Source of the DNA: Podochytrium sp. JEL0797
Lineage: Eukaryota > Chytridiomycota > Chytridiomycetes > Chytridiales > Chytriomycetaceae
Reading direction: 5' to 3'
Assembly: GCA_027596195.1 (NCBI GenBank)
Contig: JADGJG010000299.1
Coordinates: forward strand, 1-24,865
Length of the DNA stretch: 24,865 nucleotides
Position numbers and translations under genes: made by a program. The first letter of the stretch is position 1. Every line of letters starts with the position of its first letter. Shown in pieces: positions 12,401 through 22,967 of the stretch. The notes under the pieces are model-generated. The model was not told the DNA's origin, did not search any database, and saw only the letters and a program-made list of their open reading frames with translations.

Positions 12401-12866
12401 GTACCTTGACGTGTTGATTATCGCGTGTGCCGGTGGGAATGGGGCCGGTGTTGATTTTGGGTGGTCTCAATGTCTTGCTGGTGCTTTGATGGTTCTTGCC
12501 GGGTGTGGCGATGGGTTGAGGATGCGGGGGTCGGAACTCGTGCATGTGGATGCGTCGCAGTGGGGAACGTTGGGAAAGTGTGTTGTGCAAGGGGTGGTGG
12601 ATTTGATTGTGTTTGGTAGCGAGGAAGAGGAGGAAGTGGTGGAGGTGGAAGTTTTGAAAAGGATTCAGGGGTTGCAGACGCAGGTTGTGAAGCGGTTGAT
12701 GCGTGTGTTGGAGTGTACGGTAACGGAGGAGAGGATGGAGGCGAGGAAACAGCAGGCGCGGATTGTTGTTTGTCATGAGACTTATTGTGCGGTGAGGGAT
12801 GTGTTGTTGAGAGTGCGCGATGAGGAAGAGGTGTGTGAAGGTTGGATTGAGGTTGTCGCAGAGTGA
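6476..12866 (+). CDS. FOCAD: Focadhesin/RST1 family HEAT-like protein (FOCAD)
   Basis: Predicted 1933-aa protein from ten exons: 6476-6632, 6686-7698, 7758-8464, 8545-8708, 8791-8910, 8975-9874, 9946-10210, 10272-10722, 10793-11773 and 11823-12866. Introns are 49-82 nt and phases match throughout. Recalled human FOCAD aligns in order: N-terminal ALRQLW and ALVGLVARG; HPLVVFVAARQ; VCKLKTKEHGQDLLPF (about residue 627); then VCRFFGLVP and EAYQTFKLDILSF (about 710-730); SLVEHEVVNMRRAV (about 823). The human protein is 1801 aa. The sequence is all-helical and repeat-like. In animals FOCAD stabilises the Ski complex; in plants RST1 links the cytoplasmic exosome to Ski, so cytoplasmic 3'-5' RNA decay is the likely role, by homology only. 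The end is 28 bp from the convergent ZFAND2 stop. Intron 6 is bracketed by TG repeats, and strand composition swings strongly within the long exons. Confidence 0.9.
9875..9945 (+). repeat. TG-repeat-bracketed intron of FOCAD
   Basis: This 71-nt intron opens with GTATGTGTGTGTGTGCGTG and closes with CGTGTGTGTGTGTGTAG, so short TG microsatellites overlap both splice sites. The acceptor has no normal polypyrimidine tract; the alternating TG run takes its place. Phase 1 on both sides joins Leu-Thr-Gly to Leu-Ile-Ser, which fixes the boundaries. Confidence 0.8.
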
Positions 12867-12894
12867 ATATATTTCGCGTTTCCCAAACACATCT

Positions 12895-13768
12895 TCAGAG
12901 TCCCAACCACCCCAAAAGTCCACTCTTCTTTGGAGCAGGGCATCCAGCGTCAATATGCCTGCTCACAATTTCGTTGACTTGGTTCGGTGTCATGGATGAA
13001 TCCGCTCCATCGACATTCTGGTGGCAAATGGGGCAGACGACCGGAACCGGTTTTGCTTTTGCCTTCTGAGTGAGATTCGCAGTACTTGCACTCGAACTGC
13101 CTCTCACACTTGCATTCGCATTCTTCCCGATGCGTGGAGAGGATTGGACGGAGGACGCGCGTGATTGGGCAGCCGACGAGGCTCTGCTGTTTCCCTGGCC
13201 CTTCTGGCACGCGTGGTCCTCATAGAAGCGATGCTTTGCGCAGAACTGGTTGTTGCACTGCTTACACGAGGTCAATGCCGAGGAAGTGCAGCGGACGCCC
13301 GGCTTGGCGAAGCTGTGTGAGGAAGGGGTCAAAACAAAGAAACACGGCACGAGAGCCACCAAACCCGTGGCACTGCTTCTCCCGCTTGCGCTGTTTTCCG
13401 TCGATCGCGGCAATGTCCACACATCCGTTGTCAATGTGCAGCGAGATGGCGTCGTTGATTTGCGACATGCTCTGGAGCGAGGATGTTCCACCCACGGGCT
13501 TCATGCACACGGGGCATTCGATCACAGTGTTGTTTTGGATCCCGCGGCAGTTGACGTGGAAGCTGAACTTGGTGTGTTCGTCGCAATACGTGCCTTGTGG
13601 GGGGAGTGAAAGTGAGTGGGAGACGTGGGTTCGACCCGCATTGTTCTCTCGGACCTCACCTTTGCACAGATGGCATTTGAAGGGTAGGAAATCGAGGCGG
13701 TTGCATCCCAATGCCTCACAATGCTTTCCCATGTGGAGAGCACCACTTCCTGCGGATTGGATATCCAT
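12895..13768 (-). CDS. AN1-type zinc-finger protein, ZFAND2-like
   Basis: Predicted 251-aa protein from exons 13768-13660, 13593-13365 and 13312-12895 (introns 66 and 52 nt). The N-terminus HCEALGCNRLDFLPFKCHLC matches the first AN1 finger of ZFAND2A/B (AIRAP/AIRAPL), with C17, C22, C32, C35, C40 and H43. It is followed by a module ECPVCMKPV...HIDNGC. The pair is then repeated: a second AN1-like finger (C121, C129, C132, C137, H140, H146, C148) and a second module VCPICHQNV...HIDAGC near the C-terminus, giving AN1-CPxC-AN1-CPxC. ZFAND2 proteins act with p97/Cdc48 and the proteasome in arsenite and proteotoxic stress; this role is by homology. The second finger lacks the usual C-x4-C start. 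The exon 2 donor (13364) was chosen by phase and could be wrong there. A Ser-rich linker lies between the second finger and the last module. Confidence 0.85.
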
Positions 13769-13860
13769 TTTTTGGGTCGTTTTTTTTGGGCTGCAAGTAT
13801 TCTACATTCCATCCAGCCCCCCCTTCTTGAGGGATATAAAACTATATTGATAGAGAAGGT

Positions 13861-14732
13861 TTAAACCCAATCCAGCAACCCGTCGGCCTTCTTTTCAATG
13901 TCCAATCCCCACGTTTCCTTGACCTTCTTCTTGCCGCCCCACGACCTGAACTTCTTCAACACTTTTGCTGGATCCACAGACATCTCGCGTACTTTGGCCT
14001 GAATTTGTGGAAGTCCACAGATAAACAGATGCGCGTCTTGCTTGTAGCGATTTACCGCCGCGTTCAACAAACACATATTCTCGACAACAGTCAACCCTCC
14101 ATGCGAGCGTGGAACAATGTGCTCAATATCAAATGCCAAAAGACCGGCAGTTTCCGGCTTGTTGTGCTTCTTGCAAACCAACCCACCGAGTACGTCAAGT
14201 CGGAATGAGTTGGGATTGAACCCTTTCGCGACTGGCGCGTTGTCCCAGATTTCCTTGCGTTGGGCTTTTGTGGGTTGATTTTGGCAACGGTGCGCGGCGT
14301 CGATTCGTCTGAAGCTTGGGTGGTTCCGAATGTGGCGCAATATCTTCAAAGTCATCTTATGGCGTTGGAATGTCGACTTCTTGTATTTATGGTGCATGAA
14401 TGCATCATCTTTGACGAGAGCCGTGAGTGCAACAAGAGAGGGGGCTGTTGTTCCAAGATCATGCGCGTCGTCGCTCAACAAGGCGCCACGATCATATCTG
14501 ACGGAAGCGATCCATAAGAAGGAGTATCTATTGATCAAGATCACGGTTCTCACTTGATTGAAAGCTGCTGGTCGTTGAGTTTGACTGCCAATGATCGTTG
14601 TTTGCCGAGTTTGACCGTGTGCGTGTGGACTGCGTCTTGAGCCACTTCGACCTTCACGCCATAGAGCGGGGACATCATCTTGAGTCCCGCATACTGCAGC
14701 TTGATTCGCATGCGAGCGAAAGCGTCGAACAT
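13861..14732 (-). CDS. HNH nuclease domain protein
   Basis: Predicted 271-aa protein from exons 14732-14554 and 14497-13861 (intron 56 nt, phase 2). The first 120 or so residues are not recognised and are rich in basic residues and histidine (for example KYKKSTFQRHKMTLKILRHI). An HNH domain follows: KEIWDNAPVAKGFNPNSF, RLDVLGG, then FDIEHIVPRSHGG with E185-H186, the metal/structural N200 in VVEN, and N209/K212 in NRYKQD. This resembles the stand-alone HNH type with a W..A....G.(D/N)P......D..G lead-in, known mostly from bacteria, phages and some protists. The presumed catalytic His and both downstream Asn positions are intact, so it may be active. Substrate unknown: DNA repair, a domesticated mobile-element nuclease or a defence nuclease are all possible. 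Its start is 171 bp from the divergent FAM161 start. Confidence 0.78.
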
Positions 14733-14903
14733 GTCCCAACCTTTTTCAAAATGTGTCGAGTTTCGGAGGAAAAAAATCTCGTTTCGAGCACGCGATTCTT
14801 TCGGTCGGTGTCTGAATGAGACGCGTTTTAATTTTGGAACGCCTTCAATAATGAAGAATCACCCCCCTCAATTAAAAAAGTGAGTGACAAATCCCAGGAA
14901 AAA
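14733..14903. promoter_or_regulatory. Divergent promoter region HNH/FAM161
   Basis: 171 bp lie between two divergent start codons. It contains an ATTTTGG/AATTAAAAAA A-rich stretch before the FAM161 ATG and a C run (CACCCCCCTC near 14861-14870). No RFX X-box was found by eye despite the ciliary gene. The GTGAGT at 14880-14885 is in frame with the FAM161 ORF and would also make a splice donor, so an upstream FAM161 exon cannot be excluded. Confidence 0.45.
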
Positions 14904-17468
14904 ATGGACCTTAGCCTCACCGGAATCCCACTCCGCGGCAGCCCGCCCAAGCGTTCCTTGCGCCGCGCACCAGATTACGAAAACAACTGGAATAAGGACT
15001 ATCCAATCCCAAACCCACCAAAACTGTTCAACTACAAACCAGCAGCAGCGCACCACCACCACCCGCGCGACGGATCAGAATCCTACACTTCTTCGGCATT
15101 CAATCAATACTCATCGCGATCCCACTCGCCAAGTCAATCATCAGACCCGAATACGATCCAAGAGGGTCACGAAAACGCGTCGAAAGCAGCAGCGAATCGC
15201 ACAAAATCGGGACCCACCGAGATTCCCAACACCAAAAACAAGTACATTGCTGAATCCTGTCACAATGCCCTGTCCACCCTCGAAGACCTTGGTGTTCAAT
15301 CACTGTCCCATATGCTTGATGATTACCACATAAACCTTCAATCGAACCAGCAACAAAAGAGTCTCGCTGCTCGCGCAGAGTATTTGAAACAGCAACTCTA
15401 CGGTGAGATCAACGACCACGAGCGGAATTTGGCGCCCCATTCTTTTGGATGGCAAGAAACTCCGTGGTCATTGGACCACCCGGCGCCCGGACAAGAATAT
15501 GCCTGGATCGGAGAAACCAACTCCACACCCAACAACGCGATGGAGAGTCCACAGGAGGCGCGCATGTGGGAAACGTTGCGCCACGCAGAGGCGCGCGCGT
15601 TTCCGCTGGAGAATGAGGAAGTGGTCAGGAATTTGTTTGAGGGATTGGAACGGGCTATGACGGCGGATGATGTGGATTCTGTTTCGAGGCAGTGGCAGGA
15701 AAGAGATCATTTCGAGCATCAGGTATGTGTATCAACATATTCTCGCATTTTTGCCGTTTCTTTCTCATATTTTTTCAATAAATAACAGCCTGCTCGCGAC
15801 GACTCCCCCGAGCCAGAAATCTTCAAAAAGTACAACGTTTCATCCAAAAAGAAGGTAGAGTTTGGCAAGAGCGTTGTACAAACGCGAAGCGGCAATCACA
15901 AAGAGTCGGACAGCGACGACCAAGGGTCATCAGATGGAGCTTCCTCATCAGAGGACACGGGAACTCTCTTTTCTCCATCGCAAGAGCAAACGCCTTACGG
16001 GACACCCTACCACGATCGTTCGCGTTCCATCGATCCGGATCAATACATTCCTCCGACGCCGAAAGAGAAATCCATCTCCCAAAGGCGATTAGAAAGTGAA
16101 CTGGCTGCAAAGAAAGCACGCGAGGAGATTGAACTGAACAGCAAATTCAGAGCAACCCCTGTCCCTGCGTCATCAATTTTGCCAAGGTGGGTGCTCGAGC
16201 AGAAAGCATTCCACTTGCTAACCCAATTTTTGAAAAGGTACGATGCAATCATGAGGAAAATGGGAAACAAAAGCACAGCAAAGCGAAACGAGAGGTCCAA
16301 TGAAATCATGTCGAATGTGAAGCCGTTCAGTTTCAGTTGCAAAGCTGATCATTCTGGATCTCAATCTTCGTTGGCGCATTGCAAGTGCAAGGTCTGAAAC
16401 ATGTTCTCCGCCATTTCCTCTTCTGAAAATTGACTATTTTGTACTCTCAGTCACAATCCAACAAATTCATTCAAGACATGCTCCTAGAAATTGAAAAAGA
16501 AGAAGCAAGCAAGAAACGCGTCCTCTTCCTCCACAATGCAAAATCAAGCCTTGCTTCCCATGCAGCTGAAGATGGAAGAAAGAAACGCGAAGCACTCTTG
16601 GGTATGTATTTAACGAACCTGGAACGCGATTTTCTAATCCGCTAGGTTCATCAGCAAACGAAAAGCGCGCTGGGATTTCCAAGAACCACACCTATCGCCC
16701 AAAATTAAACCATACAGTCCCCGATTTCAAAACCCTCCAAAGCGACTTTGAAAGAAAATTGGAGTCGGCGAAATCAGTCAAGTCGAAACTGACGTGAGGC
16801 CACCACCCTGCCTGTCTCCTGAAAGTTTAAAAATTCACACATCCTTACACACTAAAAAAACAGGGTGGATCCATTCCCAGGCCTCGAAGAGCACACGCGT
16901 CTTGCCGAAAAAAAGAAACACGATCGCCAAAAGCAGCATGTGAAGCAAATGAGCAAGTTTCTCCAACGCGCCGAGTTCAAAGCCACGTCCATGCAATCCA
17001 TAGACTCCGACGCACCGCCGCCCCTGCCTTTCCAATGGAGAGAGACCAAAAGTTCGGTACTCAAAATGCTGGCAACTGAAGAGAAAATCAATGCTTTGGA
17101 GGCAAACGAGGAAGAAAAGGCCGAAGTCGTCACGATTCATCAGCATGGAACCAAGGAGAAAGTTGGTTCCTCCTTCCCTTCCTCTTGCGAATTCCTTCTG
17201 ACATGTTTGTGGCTTGCAGGAAATGATTGCCAAAATTCAACTTCGCTCTGAACGAGCCCAATCTGCCAAGCTCCAACGTTCCGACGCGCTCAAACAGGCA
17301 CTAATCAGCGAAGAGCGAACCCGTGTTCGAGAATACAAAAAGCAGCTCAAACGCATGAACGAGAAACTGGAGAACCGGCTCTGTCTCTTCGAACTCGTGA
17401 GTATCGAGAACGCGAAACGGCGGGCAAGAATGCAGGTGGAACAGATTTTAAGAAATCAAAAGTTCTGA
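14904..17468 (+). CDS. FAM161: FAM161 family centriole/axoneme protein
   Basis: Predicted 738-aa protein from seven exons: 14904-15722, 15789-16186, 16238-16391, 16451-16601, 16646-16793, 16864-17161 and 17220-17468. Introns are 44-70 nt with consistent phases. The FAM161 (UPF0564) core is split across exons but runs in the family order: FRATPVPASSILP (about residue 391), KPFSF (about 434), YRPKLNHTVPDF (about 522), PFQWRETKSSVLKMLATEE (about 611) and C-terminal VREYKKQLKRMNEKLENR then LFELVSIENAKRRAR (about 692-730). Human FAM161A has FRANPVPASVFLP, KPFKF, PTPDF and MREYQRELEEREEKLKKRPLLFERVAQKNAR at matching places (from memory), and 716 aa. FAM161A binds microtubules and belongs to the centriole inner scaffold and connecting cilium. 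The N-terminal 390 residues are Ser/Asn/His-rich and poorly conserved. ATG 14904 has AAAAAATGG context. Confidence 0.9.
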
Positions 17469-17531
17469 AGAAATTCTTGCCGACAAAATTTTCCATAACA
17501 AAAGTCTAATATGTGACTCGAAAAACACGCG
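17469..17531. other. 63-bp convergent 3' gap
   Basis: This is the whole space between the FAM161 stop (plus) and the F-box/LRR stop (minus). It is AT-rich. The two 3' UTRs must overlap or be very short. Confidence 0.6.
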
Positions 17532-19553
17532 TCAATAAGGCCCTCTGGGATTGCTCGTAAAGCCCGATAAATCTAACCGACCCAGGCAGTCCAACCGACA
17601 TTGAACGCCATTTCCTGAGCAAAATGAATGACCCTCCCAAACGTCATTCTCAGTCAAATCCATCAGACCTTCCGCATAAAGAATCTTCAAGCTGCCTTGC
17701 ATTGCTTTTACAATCTGCTCGGCGCTGGCACGACCAATCCAAGTTTGACGGCCCATATCCAAAACTTGTAAGCGATGCGCACAATGCTGCGCCAATTCCA
17801 GAAACACATCCAGGCCAACCTCGATTCCAGAGAATGAGAGCTTTTTCAAATGCTTTCCTTTGGATCGCAGAAGTTCGAGAATGGCTGATTCTGTTATTTG
17901 AGGCATGCAACCGACATTCAAGCAAGTGAGCTCGCCGCCTTGCTGGCAAATGGTGTCAATCGCCACTTGAGAAAGTCCCACACATGCATACAAGGATAAT
18001 GATGTGATCTGAATTCCCGTTGAAGATTGCAAAAGCTGCGTGATTCCTGAATCTGATAACAGACCCAGATGATCAAGTGACAGGACTCTCAAGTTCATCA
18101 AACGCCTGATGTGTTCCAAACTCGCGTCCGTCACTTTACAAGAGGTATTCAAACAGAGGGTTATAATTTTGGCACAGTTCTTGCAAAAGAGGGTTACAAC
18201 TGAATCATCGACCCCCGAATCACAGAGCTTTAGTTTTGTTAAGTTGGGGACCAGAGCCGCAATTTGACTGAATTGCTCGGTTGGCAAAGAGGTCCGCACG
18301 AGCTGCAACTCTCTCAATTTAGTTTGCTGTCGTTCAATGCGAGGTGGTTTTGAAGTCGAAATGAAATGCAAGTTCGTGTGCTGCATAAGAGATTAGATCC
18401 GATTTATGGCAATATACATTCATATCACCAACCTCAATAACCAATTTGATAACTGTCTGTGGCAATTCTTGCCAAAAAGTTGAAAATCCGTCCAAAGTCA
18501 ATCCTGGTACGAAATCAATAGAAATCGACGTTAGTCTCGACGTGAATTTGGCAACATTGACGAGAGTTGAATCCGAGAAGGCCTGAGAAAAGGAAATGGC
18601 AAGAGATTCGAGCTTCTGCAACGATTTTGCAGCGACACCAAATTTTTTGTCCAATAATTCGTTGTCCAGGTTCACGATTTTTAGGCTCCTCAACGTCGAC
18701 ACAAAAGATTCCACTGGAACTGTAGTGTTGATATATGTGGGTGATAGACAATCAAACACGAGGGCTTCGAGTTTCAGTTTCTCTTTGCATTTTTCATAAA
18801 ACTGCGCAGATGGCATGAAGGAGAAAAATCCGATCCGCGGGAGAGCTTTCAGATTGGGAACGTAGTCTACCAAGATTTCTCCAAACTGAGCAGGCAATTT
18901 GAACCAATACTTGTAATAAATGGCTCGAACATGTTCTATAGGATTCAAAATAAGTTTTATTATTGATTTCAACGTGCTCACCTCCCGGATTCTGGGAAAA
19001 TACAGGTGTATATTCCATTGCATTGCTTAGTTTAGTACGTGAGAGTGCAGCTTCACGCCCCAACATGATTCCAATCAGCATGCTGTCGAACGCGACTTGG
19101 CTTCTTGGCTCTGGAGCACTCCACAATACGCGATTCGCGATCGCGTACCATTTCTAATGGGCTTTTTTAGCAAAGTTACCGCCAAAACAGTCAGCTGATA
19201 CTCACGCGACAGACCAAACAGGCTTCGAACAAGTCCGAAGCCTTGCTGGATTCAAAAACGAGTGCCATCACTTCCGGTGGGATTCTTTTGCTGATTTCTC
19301 GGCCATGATGCAATAGCTTGCTGGTTGAGGAGCCCTCTGCAGACTCAAACCGATAAACGCATCGTTTCATTGCCGATTTTGCCTCCATCAATTTGATTGC
19401 AAATTTCGCTAGGTGTTGTGCGTCGCGAATTTTTTGGCTCCGATTGATGGCAGCATGTCCGTTTCTCTCTGCGGTGACGGTATCCAAAGCAGTTAGAGAG
19501 ATCTGCAAGATCATGGCAAGGTTGTTATCAAAGAGCGTGTCGACGTGGGTCAT
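17532..19553 (-). CDS. F-box/leucine-rich-repeat protein
   Basis: Predicted 623-aa protein from exons 19553-19206, 19153-18982, 18935-18433 and 18380-17532 (introns 52, 46 and 52 nt). An F-box-like motif spans about residues 85-130: RIPPEVMALVFESS, then LVCRKWYAIANRVLW, which crosses the first splice junction and supports it. From about residue 345 there are AMN1/FBXL-type leucine-rich repeats (VPNLTKLKLCDSGVDDSVV, TSCKVTDASLEHIRRLMNL, LSLDHLGLLSDSGITQLL and others). Such proteins are usually substrate receptors of SCF ubiquitin ligases; the substrate is unknown. ATG 19553 sits in AAAAAATGA; an upstream GTG frame extension is not used. The start is 87 bp downstream of the chitin synthase stop on the same strand. 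Exon composition is less skewed than in its neighbours. Confidence 0.85.
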
Positions 19554-19640
19554 TTTTTGGGAAATCTCGGAGGCACGGTCCAACGTGAAAATCACACATT
19601 TTCTTCACAAAATAATAGGAAGGGATATTAAACAGAGATA
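19554..19640. other. 87-bp gap between chitin synthase and F-box genes
   Basis: This same-strand gap holds the chitin synthase 3' UTR and the F-box/LRR promoter and leader. The plus strand has AAAATAATAGG and ATATTAAA repeats (TATTAAACAGAGATATTAAA near 19625-19644). No separate feature is supported. Confidence 0.5.
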
Positions 19641-22600
19641 TTAAATAGCGTCCGTAGCTCTCTCGTACACCCATTCCAACCAATACGCAAACGACCCGGT
19701 GAATCTGAACGCAGTGAATCCCACAATCGACCACAACAAAAACACGAGATATGGGTTCGGGTTTCCGGGAGTCACCATCAACGCCATAATGTACTCGTTA
19801 GTGAGAATGTATACCAACGCGTAGTTGCTGAGGAACCACCAGAGCAGGACCCACGTGCGGTAAGACTTGAAGTGGTCTATATTCGAGAGAGAAAAAACCA
19901 TGAGAAATTATTTTCGATGAGAGAACCATTAAAACAGCGTACCATCTGGCGAATTCTTGTGCGGCTCCCTTTCCACGATCGCATGCGGGTTCTTGAGTTC
20001 CGCCGACATGCCCTTCAAGTTTTCCAACACGACCGCAAAGTCGGGAGAGGGCAGTTCCGTTGTGGCAACTTGCTTTCCCTGTTCGTTCTTACTCTGAACA
20101 TTGGGCGCGGTTGAAACGGAGTCTTGGCCTTTGGTTCCCCAAGAAATGTCGTGGATGTTACAGACTGAGAAAAACGACGTCAGAATAAACCCGAATGAAC
20201 TCCAGAGGGGAAACAGGACGCGTTCAACTCACATGCGTAAACCATCAACACGTTCGAGAAACTCGGGGAGATGAGAACGTACTGGAAAAGGCACGTAAAG
20301 GGGTGCCAAGGGTCGAGGTATATGATGCTGGAGACGATATAGAAGACGTACGTACACAGCATCGAGAGAACGAGGTTCATGAAATTCGGGCTTGTTTGTA
20401 GGTACGCAATCCAGTCCGAAAAGGAGTGGACATATGTGGGAACTGACGAAACGTCGATGAAGATGGTCCACACGATCAGAGTGAGGATCAAGAGCATGAA
20501 AACGGCGTAGACAAAGGTCACAATGGCCAAGAGAGGTTTAATTGTTTCTGGCTTGTTCCCGAGAGACGCGACGACGATGGAGATGAAGGATGCGGTGTAG
20601 ATTCCACGCATGATGGTGGACACGATCCCTCCGTATGGGTAAAAGGGGTCCCCTTTGGGCGAATCGGGGGTACCATGGTCGCAAATGGCCATATCGTGGG
20701 ATGTCGCAATGTTGAACATGAACTGGAAAATAGGAAAGTTAGTGTTGGACACTCGGAAAGGAGAAAGAAAAGCCAGCAAACTCACGAAGAAGCAAAGATA
20801 AATACTGGCGATATTAAACCACGAAAAGACCAACACCAATAAGTTGTAGAAGGTTTCCACCAGCAACAGAGCCTTGCGGAAAACTGTGTGACCAGACTCG
20901 AAAAGACGCATCACATTCATAACAGAATATACAGTCGCAAAGAAGGAGCCGTTCAACCATCTGCGGCGTTGCTTGATCAAGTCGTGGAGCTCCGTTGGAA
21001 CATCTGTCTCGGCTTTGGCAGACTTGACATACTTCAGGACGTAACGCTTGTCGGCCTTCATGACGAGCTCGAAGCAGAGAATGCGGTCTTCCGCAAGATA
21101 CTAAAAACCAATAGAGCTATCAGTAAGAAGTTGAGAGCTTTCAATAATGTGAAGAAACCCACCATGTTGCTTTCAGACACATTTGGCTTCCCAATCGCGT
21201 GATTGTTGTGCAACGCCTCTCCTTTGAAGTACGAGTCCAACGGTTTCCCTTGAAGAGCCTGGTACCGATACGCAGAGAATGCGCCGGGAAGAACTGCAAT
21301 GTACCCACAGACAGACTCTAGCGGCTTGTCAAGAATGTTGGACATTTTGTACTCAAAGTTTTGGACGGCCACCAAGGGATTCATGAGGTTTCTGGAGTTC
21401 TTTCCAAGCTCGGCAGCAACTTCTCCACAAGCACCGGCAACGTTGGAATTGCGCTCGAAGGCTGCATTCGGTAGAGAACTTTTAGAAATCAAAAATTATG
21501 CGTTTGGAGAAGGCGATAGCCCAAAACTTACCTCGATACAAATGGTAGAAACTCTGCGCCGTCGGCTTGGTTCCAACATCCAACAAAATGCACACTTCGG
21601 GATCCAAAATCTTGCACAACCCGTTGAAGAACCACCTGTGGCTGTTGATCTTCTTGGCGTTCTTCTCCTTCAACAAGAAAATGGTCTGCATGGGAACCAC
21701 TTTGCTGCTCAACGACGACGTGAATTCAGGTTCCAAGTTGTGGTCGATACGGACTTGGGTTGTGAACTCGAACAGATGGGCGTTGACTGGCTTGTCGTCG
21801 ACTCGGTTGCGGCGAACGCCCTCCATGTAGCAACCCATGGCACTGAGAACGTCCAAGGAACGTTGATTGCAAGCACCGACTCCTGTTTAGATGAAAACGC
21901 GTGAGTAAACGGAATGAAATGGTTTGCAAAAAATGGATTTCGAGAATTTTTACCGTCCGAAACGACGACAACAACGATGTCCTTCCACGATTCCGAGTTC
22001 CAACCTTTGCGACCCTTCATGTTACACAGGTATGCAATATTGTCCATGACTGCGGACAGTGTCTTTGAGAGGAGTTGGTCGTCTTCGTTGTACCTGTCAA
22101 ATATCAAATTCAGTGTTTCCCAATCATCGCTTCCGACACTTTGATAATCACATTGTGCAAACGACAGCAAGCTTTGTACGTCGTTGGCTCTGCTTCTGCC
22201 TCAAAGAATAGACCTTGGAGAAATCATCCGCCCCGCGTGTCACGGCCGTGTACCTGTTGAATTAAATTTCAGTCTCCGCATCCCTAAAAACAACCAGCAC
22301 GCCCTCGCAAACAAACAAACCTCATGTCTGTAAACTCAGATCCCTTTTGATAACTAATGTTGGCGATATAATCCGCGCTCAAGGGAATTTCCAAAATGAA
22401 TTCTCCATCCGTCAACGTGACTTCCTTCTTGACCATTGTGAGGTTGCGTCTGACGGTCGTAGTTCTTTTCATGATATTTCCCGTGGGAGGCATTCGGAGG
22501 TAATGGTGCGCGGAAGGAGGGGCAAAGAAGGTTCCGTAAGGCATCGCGGGCTGTCAAATGGTGGTCGTGGTTAGAACGCGCCAACAAACAATCACGAAAT

Positions 22601-22967
22601 GAGAATGAGGGAATGAGCATACATTCAGAAGTTGCTCTTCTATCGGCGAATCCTTTGTGCGAGAACTGGAATCCGAAGCGACATAATTCCAGTCCGAACC
22701 GCCGTTGCTGCTACCGCTGACGGGGGCATCACCCTCTCGGCGTTGGTATTGGTTTGGGAATGGCGGTTGAGACATGCTCGACTGATCCTTTTTTGGAAAT
22801 GTTTTTGGCGGGTAGCGCGGTTGGCGGGAATACGCGTTTTTGAAGTCCAAGTTTGTTTTGACGGGCAGAACTTGGGAGCTGAACTCCAAAAATTCTGACA
22901 AGCCATCATCTTTTGGTGGGTATTTGACAATTCCGTGTTTGCGCGCTTCCGTTTCCGATAGCGTCAT
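19641..22967 (-). CDS. CHS: Chitin synthase (family 2, division 1-like)
   Basis: Predicted 909-aa plasma-membrane enzyme that polymerises UDP-GlcNAc into chitin. Ten exons: 22967-22623, 22550-22321, 22253-22152, 22093-21954, 21882-21532, 21461-21163, 21100-20786, 20722-20233, 20164-19943 and 19876-19641. Introns are 58-72 nt and every junction restores a conserved motif: [65 protein letters not shown]. Catalytic features are [12 protein letters not shown] (493-495) and QRRRW (533-537). Membrane segments follow QRRRW (MRLFESGH...SIYLCFF onward), with two more after the SWGTKG loop at the C-terminus. The N-terminal region (about 190 aa) is short and polar, so there is no myosin-motor domain. 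An in-frame ATG at 23030 would add 21 residues, including a Gly/Trp-rich stretch encoded by a C8 run; 22967 (MTLSETEA) looks more natural but is uncertain. The start diverges from the gene at 23181. Confidence 0.95.

Noticed and set aside
14880..14903. GTG at 14880 as the FAM161 start
   Set aside because: Nuclear fungal genes rarely start with GTG, and ATG 14904 has good context. The GTGAGT here could at most be a donor of an unseen upstream exon.
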